A stretch of DNA of 5,724 nt, from positions 1 to 5,724 of the forward strand of contig JAAWDC010000139.1 of the NCBI GenBank assembly GCA_022793565.1. The letters run 5' to 3'. The DNA comes from Bacilli bacterium (GTDB lineage: Bacteria; Bacillota_I; Bacilli_A; RF39; UBA660). This document shows positions 1-5,724 of the stretch, piece after piece. Position 1 is the first letter of the stretch, and each line of letters opens with the position of its first letter. The notes beneath the pieces were generated by a model. That model was given only the letters and a program-made list of their open reading frames with translations. It was not told the origin of the DNA and searched no databases. A program made the position numbers and the translations under genes.

Positions 1-419
1 ACATGATGCATTTTCAATTGAGCATCTTTTTCTAATATATATATCTTCAGATTTTTAATTTTCTTTTTCTCTAAAGATTCCCCTTTCTCAATAACTTCCT
101 CAATACGAATATAATTATAACGTTGAAGCATTATTAAATAAACTTGGATAACACTAGTGATCAATAAGAAAACAGGAGAAACGGATGCAAAAAAACATTG
201 CCAAAGAAGAGTAACACCATGAATTACTCCATTGAAATAGAAAAATTTCTTTTGATCCTGTAAATCTGCAATCCCATTTCCCTTTTTTAAATAATAATTA
301 TTTTCTTCACGAGCACCAAATTTAGGTAAGGGCAACTTTAAAACTAGTTTTTTAATGCACTTAACACCAATTTTCTCGTAAAAAGATTTCTCTTGTTGTC
401 GAAATTCCTTATAATTCAT
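1..419 (-). CDS. Unrecognised membrane protein, 5' part only (partial)
   Basis: An open frame starts at ATG 419..417 and stays open for 139 codons until it leaves the window, so the C-terminus is missing. The start is supported by AAGGGG at 431..426, six bases upstream, and by a good promoter just beyond. The N-terminal 60 residues are polar and basic (MNYKEFRQQEKSFYEK at the start). Residues about 62-98 form one long hydrophobic stretch, which could be a single long helix or a tight two-helix hairpin turning near the SPV at 81-83. After it comes a charged region rich in Lys, Glu and Ile (about 100-139), probably helical. Lysines and arginines on both flanks fit a hairpin with both ends in the cytoplasm, but this is inference. 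I do not recognise the family and assign no function. It follows pheT in the same direction but has its own promoter, so a link to pheST is not implied. Confidence 0.75.
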   Translation of the reverse strand, partial: MNYKEFRQQEKSFYEKIGVKCIKKLVLKLPLPKFGAREENNYYLKKGNGIADLQDQKKFFYFNGVIHGVTLLWQCFFASVSPVFLLITSVIQVYLIMLQRYNYIRIEEVIEKGESLEKKKIKNLKIYILEKDAQLKMHH

Positions 420-443
420 AATCTTCCCCTTCAAATTTGACTT

Positions 444-471
444 ATTATATCAAAAAAAAACTATTTTGCAA
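444..471 (-). promoter_or_regulatory. Promoter of the left-edge membrane protein gene
   Basis: On the minus strand, TTGCAA (471..466) and a perfect TATAAT (449..444) are separated by 16 bp, which includes a run of nine T. This matches a housekeeping sigma-A type promoter. Transcription should begin near 437, giving a leader of only about 18 nt that still holds the ribosome binding site. The -35 box touches the U-run of the pheT terminator. Confidence 0.7.
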
Positions 472-499
472 AGAAAAAGAAGAATTATAAAAATCCTTC
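471..499 (-). terminator. Likely intrinsic terminator after pheT
   Basis: Read on the minus strand, GAAGGATT (499..492) pairs with AATTCTTC (486..479) around a 5-nt loop. This gives 8 pairs including one G-U, followed by TTTTTCTT. The stem is AT-rich and therefore weak, but stem, loop and U-run are all in place, 21 nt after the pheT stop codon. It would separate pheT from the next gene. Confidence 0.55.
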
Positions 500-519
500 C
501 AATACAAAATTACTATCTT

Positions 520-2886
520 TTACTTATCTCTTACTCTTGCAGAAAGTTTCTTCTCTACGACTTCAATAATCTGATTAAAAATAGTCATAACTTCATCATC
601 ACTAAGTGTCCTTGTCTGATCTTGGAAAGTTAATGCAAAAGCAACGGATTTCTCATCACTAGAAATATTTTCACCTTCATATACATCAAATATTTCAATT
701 TTACTAAGCAGTTTTCCTCCTGCTTTTTTTATAACAGAACGAATCTCATCCGAAGTCACATGTTTCTTTACTACAAAAGCCACATCTTTTAAAACGGTAG
801 GATACTTAGAAATTTCTTTATACTGCATTTTCTTTGTTCGGAATTGAAGAAGTGTGTCTAAATTAATTTCTAAAACAAAAATATTCTCTTTTACGATAGA
901 GGGATGAACCTTTCCAATCACTCCGATTTCAACATTATTTAAAATAATTCTAGCACTTTGTCCTGGATGAAGTTCAGCAATATCAGATGTTATAACAATA
1001 CTATAACGATCATGATATCCTAAAGAATCCAATAATTCCTCTAAAACGCCCTTGATTACATAAAAGTCAACGGTCTCTTTTTTCAATCCAAGTTGGTAAA
1101 CTCCTGTCATTAATATAGCAAGTTTTTCTTCTTCATAATAATTTCCATCTTTTTTATAAAAACCTTTTCCAATCTCATAAATCGAAATATCCTTATAATT
1201 TCTTGCTTTATTATATTTAAAAATAGATAAAAGAGATGGTATCAAGCTATACCTTAATGTATTTCTGTCCTCACTCATTGGATCTAGTACTTTAACCTTT
1301 TCTATACCTTGAGCAGTCGTAAACTGTAATCCATCTGATTCAGGAGTTAAAGCATAACTAAGTGTTTCATTCAGTCCAAAAGAAGCCAACTTGTTTCTAA
1401 TATAACGCTTTGTCTTATCAACTGTACCAGGAACAACTGGTAATACAAGCGCCTTTCCTTCGATTCTATCAATTCCGTAAATACGACCAATCTCTTCAAT
1501 CACATCCTCTGCAATTGAAATATCACATCGTCTAGTTGGAACTGTAATTTCAAACTCTTCTCCTTGTACACAAACTCCAAATTGTAACCTTTTTAAAATA
1601 TCTAATACTTCATTCTTAGTAAGAATAATTCCAAGAATACGATTCACTTTATCTAAAGAAACAGTAATAATCTTATCTTGAATTTCTAAATTCTTATATT
1701 CAACCATTCCAGATAAGATTTTTGCATCCGCATACTTTTCTAATAAATGACAACTTCTCATCATCGCCATATATGTTCTCTTAGGATCAAGTCCTTTTTC
1801 AAAACGATTGCTAGCCTCACTTCTTAAAACTTTTTTACTAGTTTTACGGATACAAGTTGGATGAAAAATAGCTGACTCAATGATAATATTTTTAGTATCC
1901 TCTTCTATTTCTGTCGTGAGTCCACCCATAACACCCGCAAGTCCTACTGCTTCTTTTTTAGTTGCAATCACAATATCAGAAGAAGAAAGCACTCTCTCCT
2001 GATGATCCAAAGTAGTTAACTTTTCTTCTTCTGTTGCCATCCGAACAATTAACTGATTTCCAAGACGATCAGCATCGTAATAGTGAAGCGGTTGTCCTGT
2101 TTCTAACATAACATAATTTGAAATATCAACCACATTATTGATTGGACGAATACCAGAAGCAATCAATCGTGCCTTAATAAAATCAGGACTCTCTTTAATC
2201 TTTACATCAACTACTTTTTTAACCAAAAACAATGGACAATTCTCTGTTTGAATATCTAATTCAAATTGATGCTCAATCGTCTCTTTTGTCTCTTCAAAAG
2301 ATAGATCCATTTCTTGAACTTCTTTTCCATAAAGCGCCCCAATCTCATAGGCCATCCCTAAAATACTCAAAAGATCTCCTCGATTTGAAGTAAGTTCAAA
2401 ATCAATAACTTCATCATCTAATCCCATATAAACAATAGCATCTTCCCCAATAGGTGCATCATCAGGTAACTCGTGAATTCCGTTAATATCCTTTTCTGTT
2501 AAAAATTTATGCTCTAACCCAAGTTCAGAAATTGCACATAACATTCCATTAGACTCTTGACCTCGAATCATTCCCTTTTTTATAACGCCTCCTGGAAGTG
2601 TTGTTCCATCCACTGCAACAATTACCTTAAGGCCTTCTCGAACATTAGGTGCCCCACAAACAATTTGTAATATCTCACTCCCAATATTTACTTTACAAAT
2701 ATGTAAATGATCACTATCTGGATGATCTACACACTCAACAACTTGACCAATCATCAATTTAGAAGTAGGAATTAACTTACAACAAGAATCGTATTCATTT
2801 CCAATACTCGTCATATCATCCGCTAAAGTCTTCATATCTACATCAATAGAAATATAATCACTAACAAATTTTCTACTTAATTTCAT
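520..2886 (-). CDS. pheT: Phenylalanine--tRNA ligase, beta subunit
   Basis: This is the large subunit of the cytoplasmic (alpha-beta)2 enzyme that charges tRNA-Phe. It is 788 residues long, close to the usual ~800 of Bacillus-type PheT. Domains in order: an EMAPII-like OB-fold tRNA-binding domain (about 41-148, with the IVCGAPN motif); the B3/B4 editing domain (about 211-380), which in this family hydrolyses mischarged Tyr-tRNA-Phe; the B5 domain (about 406-474, with PTRRCDI and EDVIEEIGRIYGID); the catalytic-like core (to about 685, with HPGQSARI); and a C-terminal FDX-ACB anticodon-binding domain (about 693-787). His268 in GQPLH corresponds to the editing histidine of the E. coli protein. 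The start is placed at ATG 2886..2884, giving MKLSRKF as in homologues, because AAAGGA (2900..2895) lies 8 nt upstream. Longer versions starting at TTG 2907 or ATG 2895 would overlap that site. The gene overlaps the end of pheS by 14 nt, so the two are co-transcribed and probably translationally coupled. No key motif is missing. Confidence 0.97.
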   Translation of the reverse strand: MKLSRKFVSDYISIDVDMKTLADDMTSIGNEYDSCCKLIPTSKLMIGQVVECVDHPDSDHLHICKVNIGSEILQIVCGAPNVREGLKVIVAVDGTTLPGGVIKKGMIRGQESNGMLCAISELGLEHKFLTEKDINGIHELPDDAPIGEDAIVYMGLDDEVIDFELTSNRGDLLSILGMAYEIGALYGKEVQEMDLSFEETKETIEHQFELDIQTENCPLFLVKKVVDVKIKESPDFIKARLIASGIRPINNVVDISNYVMLETGQPLHYYDADRLGNQLIVRMATEEEKLTTLDHQERVLSSSDIVIATKKEAVGLAGVMGGLTTEIEEDTKNIIIESAIFHPTCIRKTSKKVLRSEASNRFEKGLDPKRTYMAMMRSCHLLEKYADAKILSGMVEYKNLEIQDKIITVSLDKVNRILGIILTKNEVLDILKRLQFGVCVQGEEFEITVPTRRCDISIAEDVIEEIGRIYGIDRIEGKALVLPVVPGTVDKTKRYIRNKLASFGLNETLSYALTPESDGLQFTTAQGIEKVKVLDPMSEDRNTLRYSLIPSLLSIFKYNKARNYKDISIYEIGKGFYKKDGNYYEEEKLAILMTGVYQLGLKKETVDFYVIKGVLEELLDSLGYHDRYSIVITSDIAELHPGQSARIILNNVEIGVIGKVHPSIVKENIFVLEINLDTLLQFRTKKMQYKEISKYPTVLKDVAFVVKKHVTSDEIRSVIKKAGGKLLSKIEIFDVYEGENISSDEKSVAFALTFQDQTRTLSDDEVMTIFNQIIEVVEKKLSARVRDK

Positions 2887-3931
2887 TTTCCTCATCCTTT
2901 CTATCAAATTGCTCTAAAAAGCGAATATCATTGGTATATAAATATCGAATATCAGGAATAGCATAGCGAAACATTGCAAAACGATCTAACCCCGTACCAA
3001 AAGCAAATCCAGTCCAAACCTTTGGATCATATCCACCCATTTCTAACACATTAGGATGAACCATACCAGCTCCTAAAACTTCAATCCATCCTGTCTGCTT
3101 ACACAATGGGCATCCCTTTCCACTACATTTAAAACACGTAACATCCACTTCTACACTAGGCTCTGTAAAAGGAAAGAAACTCGGACGAAATCGAACTTTT
3201 GTATTTTCACCTAACATTTTCTTTGCAAATAGTTCTAATGTCCCTTTTAAATCCGCAAGAGAAACGTCTTTATCAATTACTAATCCTTCTACTTGACCAA
3301 ATTGATGAGAATGAGTTGCATCATCATCTCGACGATATACTTTTCCAGGACAGATCATTCGAATTGGTGTCTTCTCCACATTTTCTTGCATAGCCCTAGC
3401 TTGAACACTAGACGTCTGTGTACGAAGCAAATATTCTGGATCAATATAGAAAGTATCCTGTGCATCACGAGCAGGATGTCCAAGTGGAACATTTAATCTT
3501 TGAAAACAGTTCTCATCTGTTTCAAGTTCTGGTCCATCGACAACATCATATCCCATAGATACAAAGAAATCTTCCACATCTTCAATAATTCTTTGAAATG
3601 GATGACGACTTCCTCTCTTAATCTTCTTACTAGGTAAACTAAGATCGATTCGTTCAGACTCCAACTTTTCATTTAACTCTTTTTGTTTCAAAGAATCTTC
3701 TAGTTCTTGAATTTTAGTAGTAACTTCTTTTTTTATCTCGTTAGAAAGCTGTCCAACTTCTTTCTTTTCCTCTACTGAAAGATCCTTCATATGACTAGTA
3801 AGTTCAGTCACAAGACCCTTTTTTCCAAAATATTTTACCTTTAATTCCTGACAATCTTTACTAGAAACAATATCTTTCATATCTTCTTCCAAAGATGCAC
3901 GAATTTCCTTAACCTTTTCTTGCATATTCAT
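2873..3931 (-). CDS. pheS: Phenylalanine--tRNA ligase, alpha (catalytic) subunit
   Basis: This is the catalytic class II subunit, which activates phenylalanine with ATP and transfers it to tRNA-Phe together with PheT. It is 352 residues (Bacillus PheS is about 344). Residues 1 to about 95 form the lysine- and glutamate-rich coiled-coil arm that contacts tRNA. The core follows, with HPFQRIIEDVEDFF near 110 (motif 1 region), the motif 2 region RMICPGKVYRRDDDATHSHQ near 191-210, and motif 3 GFAFGTGLDR near 308-317 ending in the catalytic Arg317. RPSFFPFTEPSVEVD near 249-263 belongs to the phenylalanine pocket. Ala310 in FAFG is the normal residue at the position that sets amino acid specificity. 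Four cysteines at 266, 269, 274 and 277 (CFKCSGKGCPLC) make a likely zinc knuckle of the Bacillus type. ATG 3931 is chosen because GGGAGG (3946..3941) lies 9 nt upstream. The frame stays open back to a GTG at 3979, but that lies inside the T-box terminator. The stop is TAG, inside the start of pheT. Confidence 0.97.
   Translation of the reverse strand: MNMQEKVKEIRASLEEDMKDIVSSKDCQELKVKYFGKKGLVTELTSHMKDLSVEEKKEVGQLSNEIKKEVTTKIQELEDSLKQKELNEKLESERIDLSLPSKKIKRGSRHPFQRIIEDVEDFFVSMGYDVVDGPELETDENCFQRLNVPLGHPARDAQDTFYIDPEYLLRTQTSSVQARAMQENVEKTPIRMICPGKVYRRDDDATHSHQFGQVEGLVIDKDVSLADLKGTLELFAKKMLGENTKVRFRPSFFPFTEPSVEVDVTCFKCSGKGCPLCKQTGWIEVLGAGMVHPNVLEMGGYDPKVWTGFAFGTGLDRFAMFRYAIPDIRYLYTNDIRFLEQFDRKDEENEIK
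2895..2900 (-). promoter_or_regulatory. Ribosome binding site that fixes the pheT start
   Basis: AAAGGA on the minus strand, 8 nt before ATG 2886, lies within the last codons of pheS. It decides between three in-frame candidate starts (2907, 2895, 2886) in favour of 2886. Ribosomes finishing pheS would pass over it, which favours coupled, equal synthesis of the two subunits. Confidence 0.75.
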
Positions 3932-3940
3932 AAAAATCAT

Positions 3941-3946
3941 CCTCCC
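3941..3946 (-). promoter_or_regulatory. Ribosome binding site of pheS
   Basis: GGGAGG on the minus strand is followed by ATGATTTTT and then ATG 3931. It lies 14 nt beyond the U-run of the leader terminator, so it is transcribed only when the T-box antiterminator wins. An ATG two codons downstream (3925) is a less well spaced alternative. Confidence 0.85.
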
Positions 3947-3959
3947 ATTGTTTGACATG

Positions 3960-3995
3960 AAAAAACGACAATCTCCCACTAAGGGCGAATTGTCG
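3960..3995 (-). terminator. Regulated terminator of the pheST T-box leader
   Basis: CGACAAT (3995..3989) pairs with ATTGTCG (3972..3966). The stem continues, after a bulge and a G-A mismatch, with CCC against GGG around a small loop, and is followed by six T (3965..3960). The 5' arm shares bases with the antiterminator (3996..3993 and 3988..3980), so the two structures exclude each other, as T-box control requires. Confidence 0.93.
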
Positions 3996-4184
3996 CGGTA
4001 CCACCTTATTTATAGATTTCTCTATATCTTTATTCTTCTAACGCAAGAAATACGCTTAGCTTTTTACTAAGAACTCCAAAGGCGAATTCGTAAAGTTCCT
4101 CTTCCTTGTTTTCACCTAACCCAAGGTCTCTTTTCAAAGATTTCCTTTAGTACTACTCCTTCTTCTCAGTCAAACTCAAAATAT
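3960..4184 (-). promoter_or_regulatory. T-box riboswitch leader responding to uncharged tRNA-Phe
   Basis: This is a complete T-box leader upstream of pheS. Stem I is closed by CUGAGAA (4169..4163) with UUCUUAG (4073..4067). It contains the AGUA element (GGAGUAGUA) on its 5' side and an apical CCUUG...CAAGG stem capped by GGUUAGGUG. The specifier is UUC (4086..4084), a phenylalanine codon, followed by a purine and the usual CCUUUGGAG stretch. A bulged hairpin (4059..4038) and a UAUAGA/UCUAUA hairpin with a GAAA loop (4026..4011, stem III) come next. The antiterminator is textbook: UAAGG (4008..4004) pairs with CCUUA (3984..3980), the bulge is UGGUACC (4003..3997), and GCGA pairs with UCGC. The UGGU of the bulge fits the ACCA end of tRNA-Phe with discriminator A. 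Uncharged tRNA-Phe should stabilise the antiterminator and switch on pheST. The 5' end at 4184 is estimated from the promoter. Confidence 0.96.
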
Positions 4185-4190
4185 AAATAG

Positions 4191-4219
4191 ATTATACTCT
4201 AAAAAAAATTTTTTGTAAA
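4191..4219 (-). promoter_or_regulatory. Promoter of the pheST operon
   Basis: TTTACA (4219..4214) and TATAAT (4196..4191) on the minus strand have the ideal 17-bp spacing. The spacer is almost entirely an A-run followed by a T-run. Transcription would start near 4184, about 15 nt before T-box stem I, giving a leader of about 250 nt before the pheS start. Confidence 0.85.
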
Positions 4220-4252
4220 GAGTAGATCCTTAAAATTAAAGAATGATTCTAT

Positions 4253-4283
4253 GTTATAACTTTGAAATTACAATCAAAGTCAA
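4253..4283 (-). promoter_or_regulatory. Inverted repeat between promoter-like boxes (possible MerR-type operator)
   Basis: A perfect 7-bp inverted repeat, ACTTTGA (4259-4265) and TCAAAGT (4274-4280) with 8 bp between, fills a 19-bp gap between TTGACT (4283..4278) and TATAAC (4258..4253) on the minus strand. A dyad inside an over-long 19-bp spacer is the layout of MerR-family controlled promoters. No regulator gene is present and nothing but the T-box leader and pheST lies downstream, so this is a tentative call. A chance repeat in AT-rich DNA is the main alternative. The rest of the gap between 4220 and 4350 holds nothing else I can support. Confidence 0.3.
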
Positions 4284-4350
4284 AACAAGAGACTCTAAAT
4301 AACTGATCTAGATTAATATTCCACAATTCATAGTACTATCTCTTCCTATC

Positions 4351-4373
4351 AAAAAGAGAAGATTTCTCTTCTC
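4351..4373 (-). terminator. Intrinsic terminator after the unknown exported-protein gene
   Basis: On the minus strand GAGAAGA (4373..4367) and TCTTCTC (4362..4356) form a perfect 7-bp stem closed by a GAAA tetraloop and followed directly by TTTTT (4355..4351). It begins 7 nt after the stop codon of the upstream gene. It ends the frr-containing transcript and isolates pheST from it. Confidence 0.9.
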
Positions 4374-4380
4374 CAAAATT

Positions 4381-5436
4381 CTACAAACTAAATTGTTTAC
4401 TATAACTTTCCAACATATAAAAAGATACATTATCGATAACGTCAACGGCATTAACATAACCGATAATTTGACTCTTCCCATTCTTATCTTCTCGAATCAA
4501 TGGAAAGCTCATAGAAAAAGCATCTAAATCATTTAAACTATTGAAATCTTCAACACGTACAGGAACTCCATTTTCTAATACATATGGCATACCAACTTTT
4601 GATCCAGCGAAATTAGCCGTATATTTAGAAGGAATAGGTTCTTCTTTTAAAACTGCACGATCTGCACTACCATAAATGGCTGGGAATGTGATACTACGTT
4701 CTCCATCTTCAGTAATTGACAAAGTATCTGCCAATTGTTCATATCCAACTTTATCAATTAGTTTATTATAATTAAAGGCAACCTCTGTCCAAACAGGAAT
4801 AGCAAGCATTACGTCCTCTTCAGATTGAACAGGAACCCATTCTTGCCCTGATGGAAGCCAAATCCTAGTTCCAACGTCTTGAGGTGGAGTTCCACCTCTA
4901 GCGGTACGACCTGTTAATTCCCAATACTCTGAATTTTCATACATCTCTAAAGTACCCCTGTAAGAATTCTGTTCTTGTTCTACCTCATTCTCTTCTATAT
5001 GATTAGACTCCACAGTATTCTTTAATACTTGCTCTACTTTTGGGTCTGTTTCCTTTACCATTTCAGCCTCTGTAGTTCCTTGCTTTATAGGTGCCTTGAT
5101 TGACTCACTAAAATCATTCTGTTCTACTTGATCTCGTTCATCTAATGCTTGCTCTACTTGCCGTATAATAGGTGCCATTGTCTTATTATGAGCTTCTTCA
5201 AATGTCATAAAATTCGTATTTTCAGAAACCAAAGTAGCTTCCTTTGCATCAGCAGAAATACTAGAAGTTTCTGCAAGTGTAGTAGCCGCAATAAATAAAG
5301 ATACATAAACTGCAACACGCATAATTTTTTTATTTTTTAAATTTCTTTTTAATTTTGAACTAGCCCTTGTCTCAGAAACTACTTCTACACCTTCTTTATC
5401 CAAAGCATAACTTTGATCCATTTCCTTATTATCCAT
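4381..5436 (-). CDS. Unrecognised membrane-anchored or secreted protein
   Basis: I do not recognise this 351-residue protein. It has four parts. Residues 1-38 are a polar N-terminus ending in a strongly basic stretch (KLKRNLKNKK). Residues about 39-56 are one hydrophobic segment (MRVAVYVSLFIAATTLA), followed by ADA near 62-64, which could be a signal peptidase I site; otherwise the segment is an uncleaved anchor. Residues about 66-158 are an acidic, Glu/Gln-rich linker with recurring VEQ triplets. Residues about 160-351 look like a folded domain with many aromatic, Gly and Pro residues and alternating hydrophobic strands. The protein has no cysteine, so no lipobox, and no LPXTG sorting signal. 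All this points to a role outside the membrane. ATG 5436 is preferred over TTG 5439; AGGAAGGAA (5454..5446) lies 9 nt before the ATG. The gene starts 26 nt after frr with no terminator between, so it should be co-transcribed with frr, and it ends at its own terminator. Base composition does not look foreign. Confidence 0.9.
   Translation of the reverse strand: MDNKEMDQSYALDKEGVEVVSETRASSKLKRNLKNKKIMRVAVYVSLFIAATTLAETSSISADAKEATLVSENTNFMTFEEAHNKTMAPIIRQVEQALDERDQVEQNDFSESIKAPIKQGTTEAEMVKETDPKVEQVLKNTVESNHIEENEVEQEQNSYRGTLEMYENSEYWELTGRTARGGTPPQDVGTRIWLPSGQEWVPVQSEEDVMLAIPVWTEVAFNYNKLIDKVGYEQLADTLSITEDGERSITFPAIYGSADRAVLKEEPIPSKYTANFAGSKVGMPYVLENGVPVRVEDFNSLNDLDAFSMSFPLIREDKNGKSQIIGYVNAVDVIDNVSFYMLESYSKQFSL
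5023..5159 (-). repeat. Degenerate internal repeat in the acidic linker
   Basis: A 17-bp sequence at 5023-5039 recurs at 5143-5159 with one mismatch (plus strand TAATACTTGCTCTACTT and TAATGCTTGCTCTACTT). The offset is exactly 120 bp, or 40 codons in frame. The copies encode KVEQVLK and QVEQALD. Shorter relatives occur near 4970-4983 and 5120-5130. This suggests linker growth by in-frame duplication, now decayed; convergence on a Glu/Gln-rich composition is the alternative. Confidence 0.4.
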
Positions 5437-5462
5437 CAATATTCATTCCTTCCTACTACTCT

Positions 5463-5724
5463 TTATACAGTCATTAATTCTTCTTCTTTTTCTTTTGACT
5501 TTTCATCGACAATCTTGTTGTATTTTCCAACTAAATCCTGAACATCACTCATTAATCCTTTTTGTTCATCCTCAGAAATTTCGGCTTTCTCAATTTCTTC
5601 ATTGGCATCATGACGAATATTACGAATTGCAATCCGTGCCTCCTCGCCCATTGATTTAATTTGCTTTACAAGTTCTTTTCTTCTTTCCTCTGTAAGCGCT
5701 GGAATAATAATTCGAATCGTCTCC
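5463..5724 (-). CDS. frr: Ribosome recycling factor, C-terminal part (partial)
   Basis: This is the 3' end of the gene for the cytoplasmic protein that, with EF-G, splits post-termination ribosomes. The frame enters at the right window edge (first full codon at 5723) and gives 86 residues to the TAA stop, about the last half of a usual 185-residue protein. The sequence is diagnostic: ETIRIIIPALTEERRKEL at the entry, then ARIAIRNIRHDANEEIEKAE, then an acidic, lysine-rich helix ending KEKEEELMTV. These cover the last part of domain II and the two long helices that complete the three-helix bundle of domain I. An ATG at 5651 is internal and not the start. The gene upstream is not visible; pyrH is the usual neighbour. 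The next gene begins 26 nt downstream without a terminator, so this is not the last gene of its operon. Confidence 0.96.
   Translation of the reverse strand, partial: ETIRIIIPALTEERRKELVKQIKSMGEEARIAIRNIRHDANEEIEKAEISEDEQKGLMSDVQDLVGKYNKIVDEKSKEKEEELMTV

Noticed and set aside
3199..3496. Two overlapping plus-strand open frames of 64 and 67 codons
   Set aside because: Both lie wholly inside pheS on the opposite strand, have no ribosome binding site, and give protein sequences with no recognisable features. They are antisense shadows of a strongly conserved gene.
3932..3979. N-terminal extension of pheS by 16 codons to a GTG at 3979
   Set aside because: The extension runs through the T-box terminator hairpin and U-run, and the strong GGGAGG site points to ATG 3931 instead.
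4197..4213. A-run and T-run (six A, then eight or more T) as a terminator
   Set aside because: It forms the 17-bp spacer of the pheST promoter, has no GC stem, and a good terminator already exists at 4351-4373.
4243..4302. Nineteen-codon plus-strand frame in the gap before pheST
   Set aside because: There is no ribosome binding site or promoter on that strand and the composition is what AT-rich intergenic DNA gives by chance.
4308..4331. Seven-codon minus-strand frame (MNCGILI) with a GGAAGAG sequence upstream, as a possible leader peptide
   Set aside because: It lies just after a strong terminator, has no clear promoter of its own, carries no run of regulatory codons, and frames this short are common by chance.
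4381..5436. Lipoprotein or sortase-anchored surface protein
   Set aside because: The protein has no cysteine after the hydrophobic segment and no LPXTG-type motif, hydrophobic segment or basic tail at its C-terminus.
520..5465. Reassigned UGA codon, suggested by the lack of TGA stops
   Set aside because: Only four stops are visible, tryptophans in PheS are TGG, and all genes reach their expected family lengths without in-frame TGA. The standard code explains everything.

Overview
The window looks like chromosomal DNA of a low-GC Gram-positive bacterium (Bacillota, in the broad Bacilli/Erysipelotrichia range). Grounds: AT-rich sequence, strong AGGAGG-type ribosome binding sites, TATAAT promoters, hairpin-plus-U-run terminators, a tRNA-sensing T-box leader, and Bacillus-like PheS, PheT and ribosome recycling factor. 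The standard genetic code fits: tryptophans are TGG, no frame is broken by TGA, and the four visible stops are TAA, TAG, TAG and TAA. I cannot name a genus.

Every supported gene is on the minus strand, so transcription runs from high to low coordinates. In that order: the 3' part of frr (ribosome recycling factor, cut by the window edge); 26 nt later an unrecognised gene for a 351-residue membrane-anchored or secreted protein, closed by a strong terminator; about 130 nt with no gene but with an inverted repeat between promoter-like boxes; the pheS promoter and a complete T-box leader; pheS and pheT overlapping by 14 nt; a terminator; and, from its own promoter, the 5' part of an unrecognised membrane protein gene running off the left edge.

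There are three transcription units. frr plus the unknown exported protein form the end of one operon. pheST form a second, whose leader reads uncharged tRNA-Phe: specifier UUC, a textbook antiterminator with the UGGU bulge, and a competing terminator just before the pheS ribosome binding site. The left-edge membrane protein is a third, with a promoter that begins where the pheT terminator ends.

Most of the window is ordinary translation housekeeping. The parts worth a second look are the two unrecognised membrane or exported proteins, above all the one sandwiched between frr and pheST, and the inverted repeat at 4259-4280, whose layout resembles a MerR-family promoter. I see no CRISPR array, insertion sequence, tRNA or rRNA gene, phage gene or defence system.
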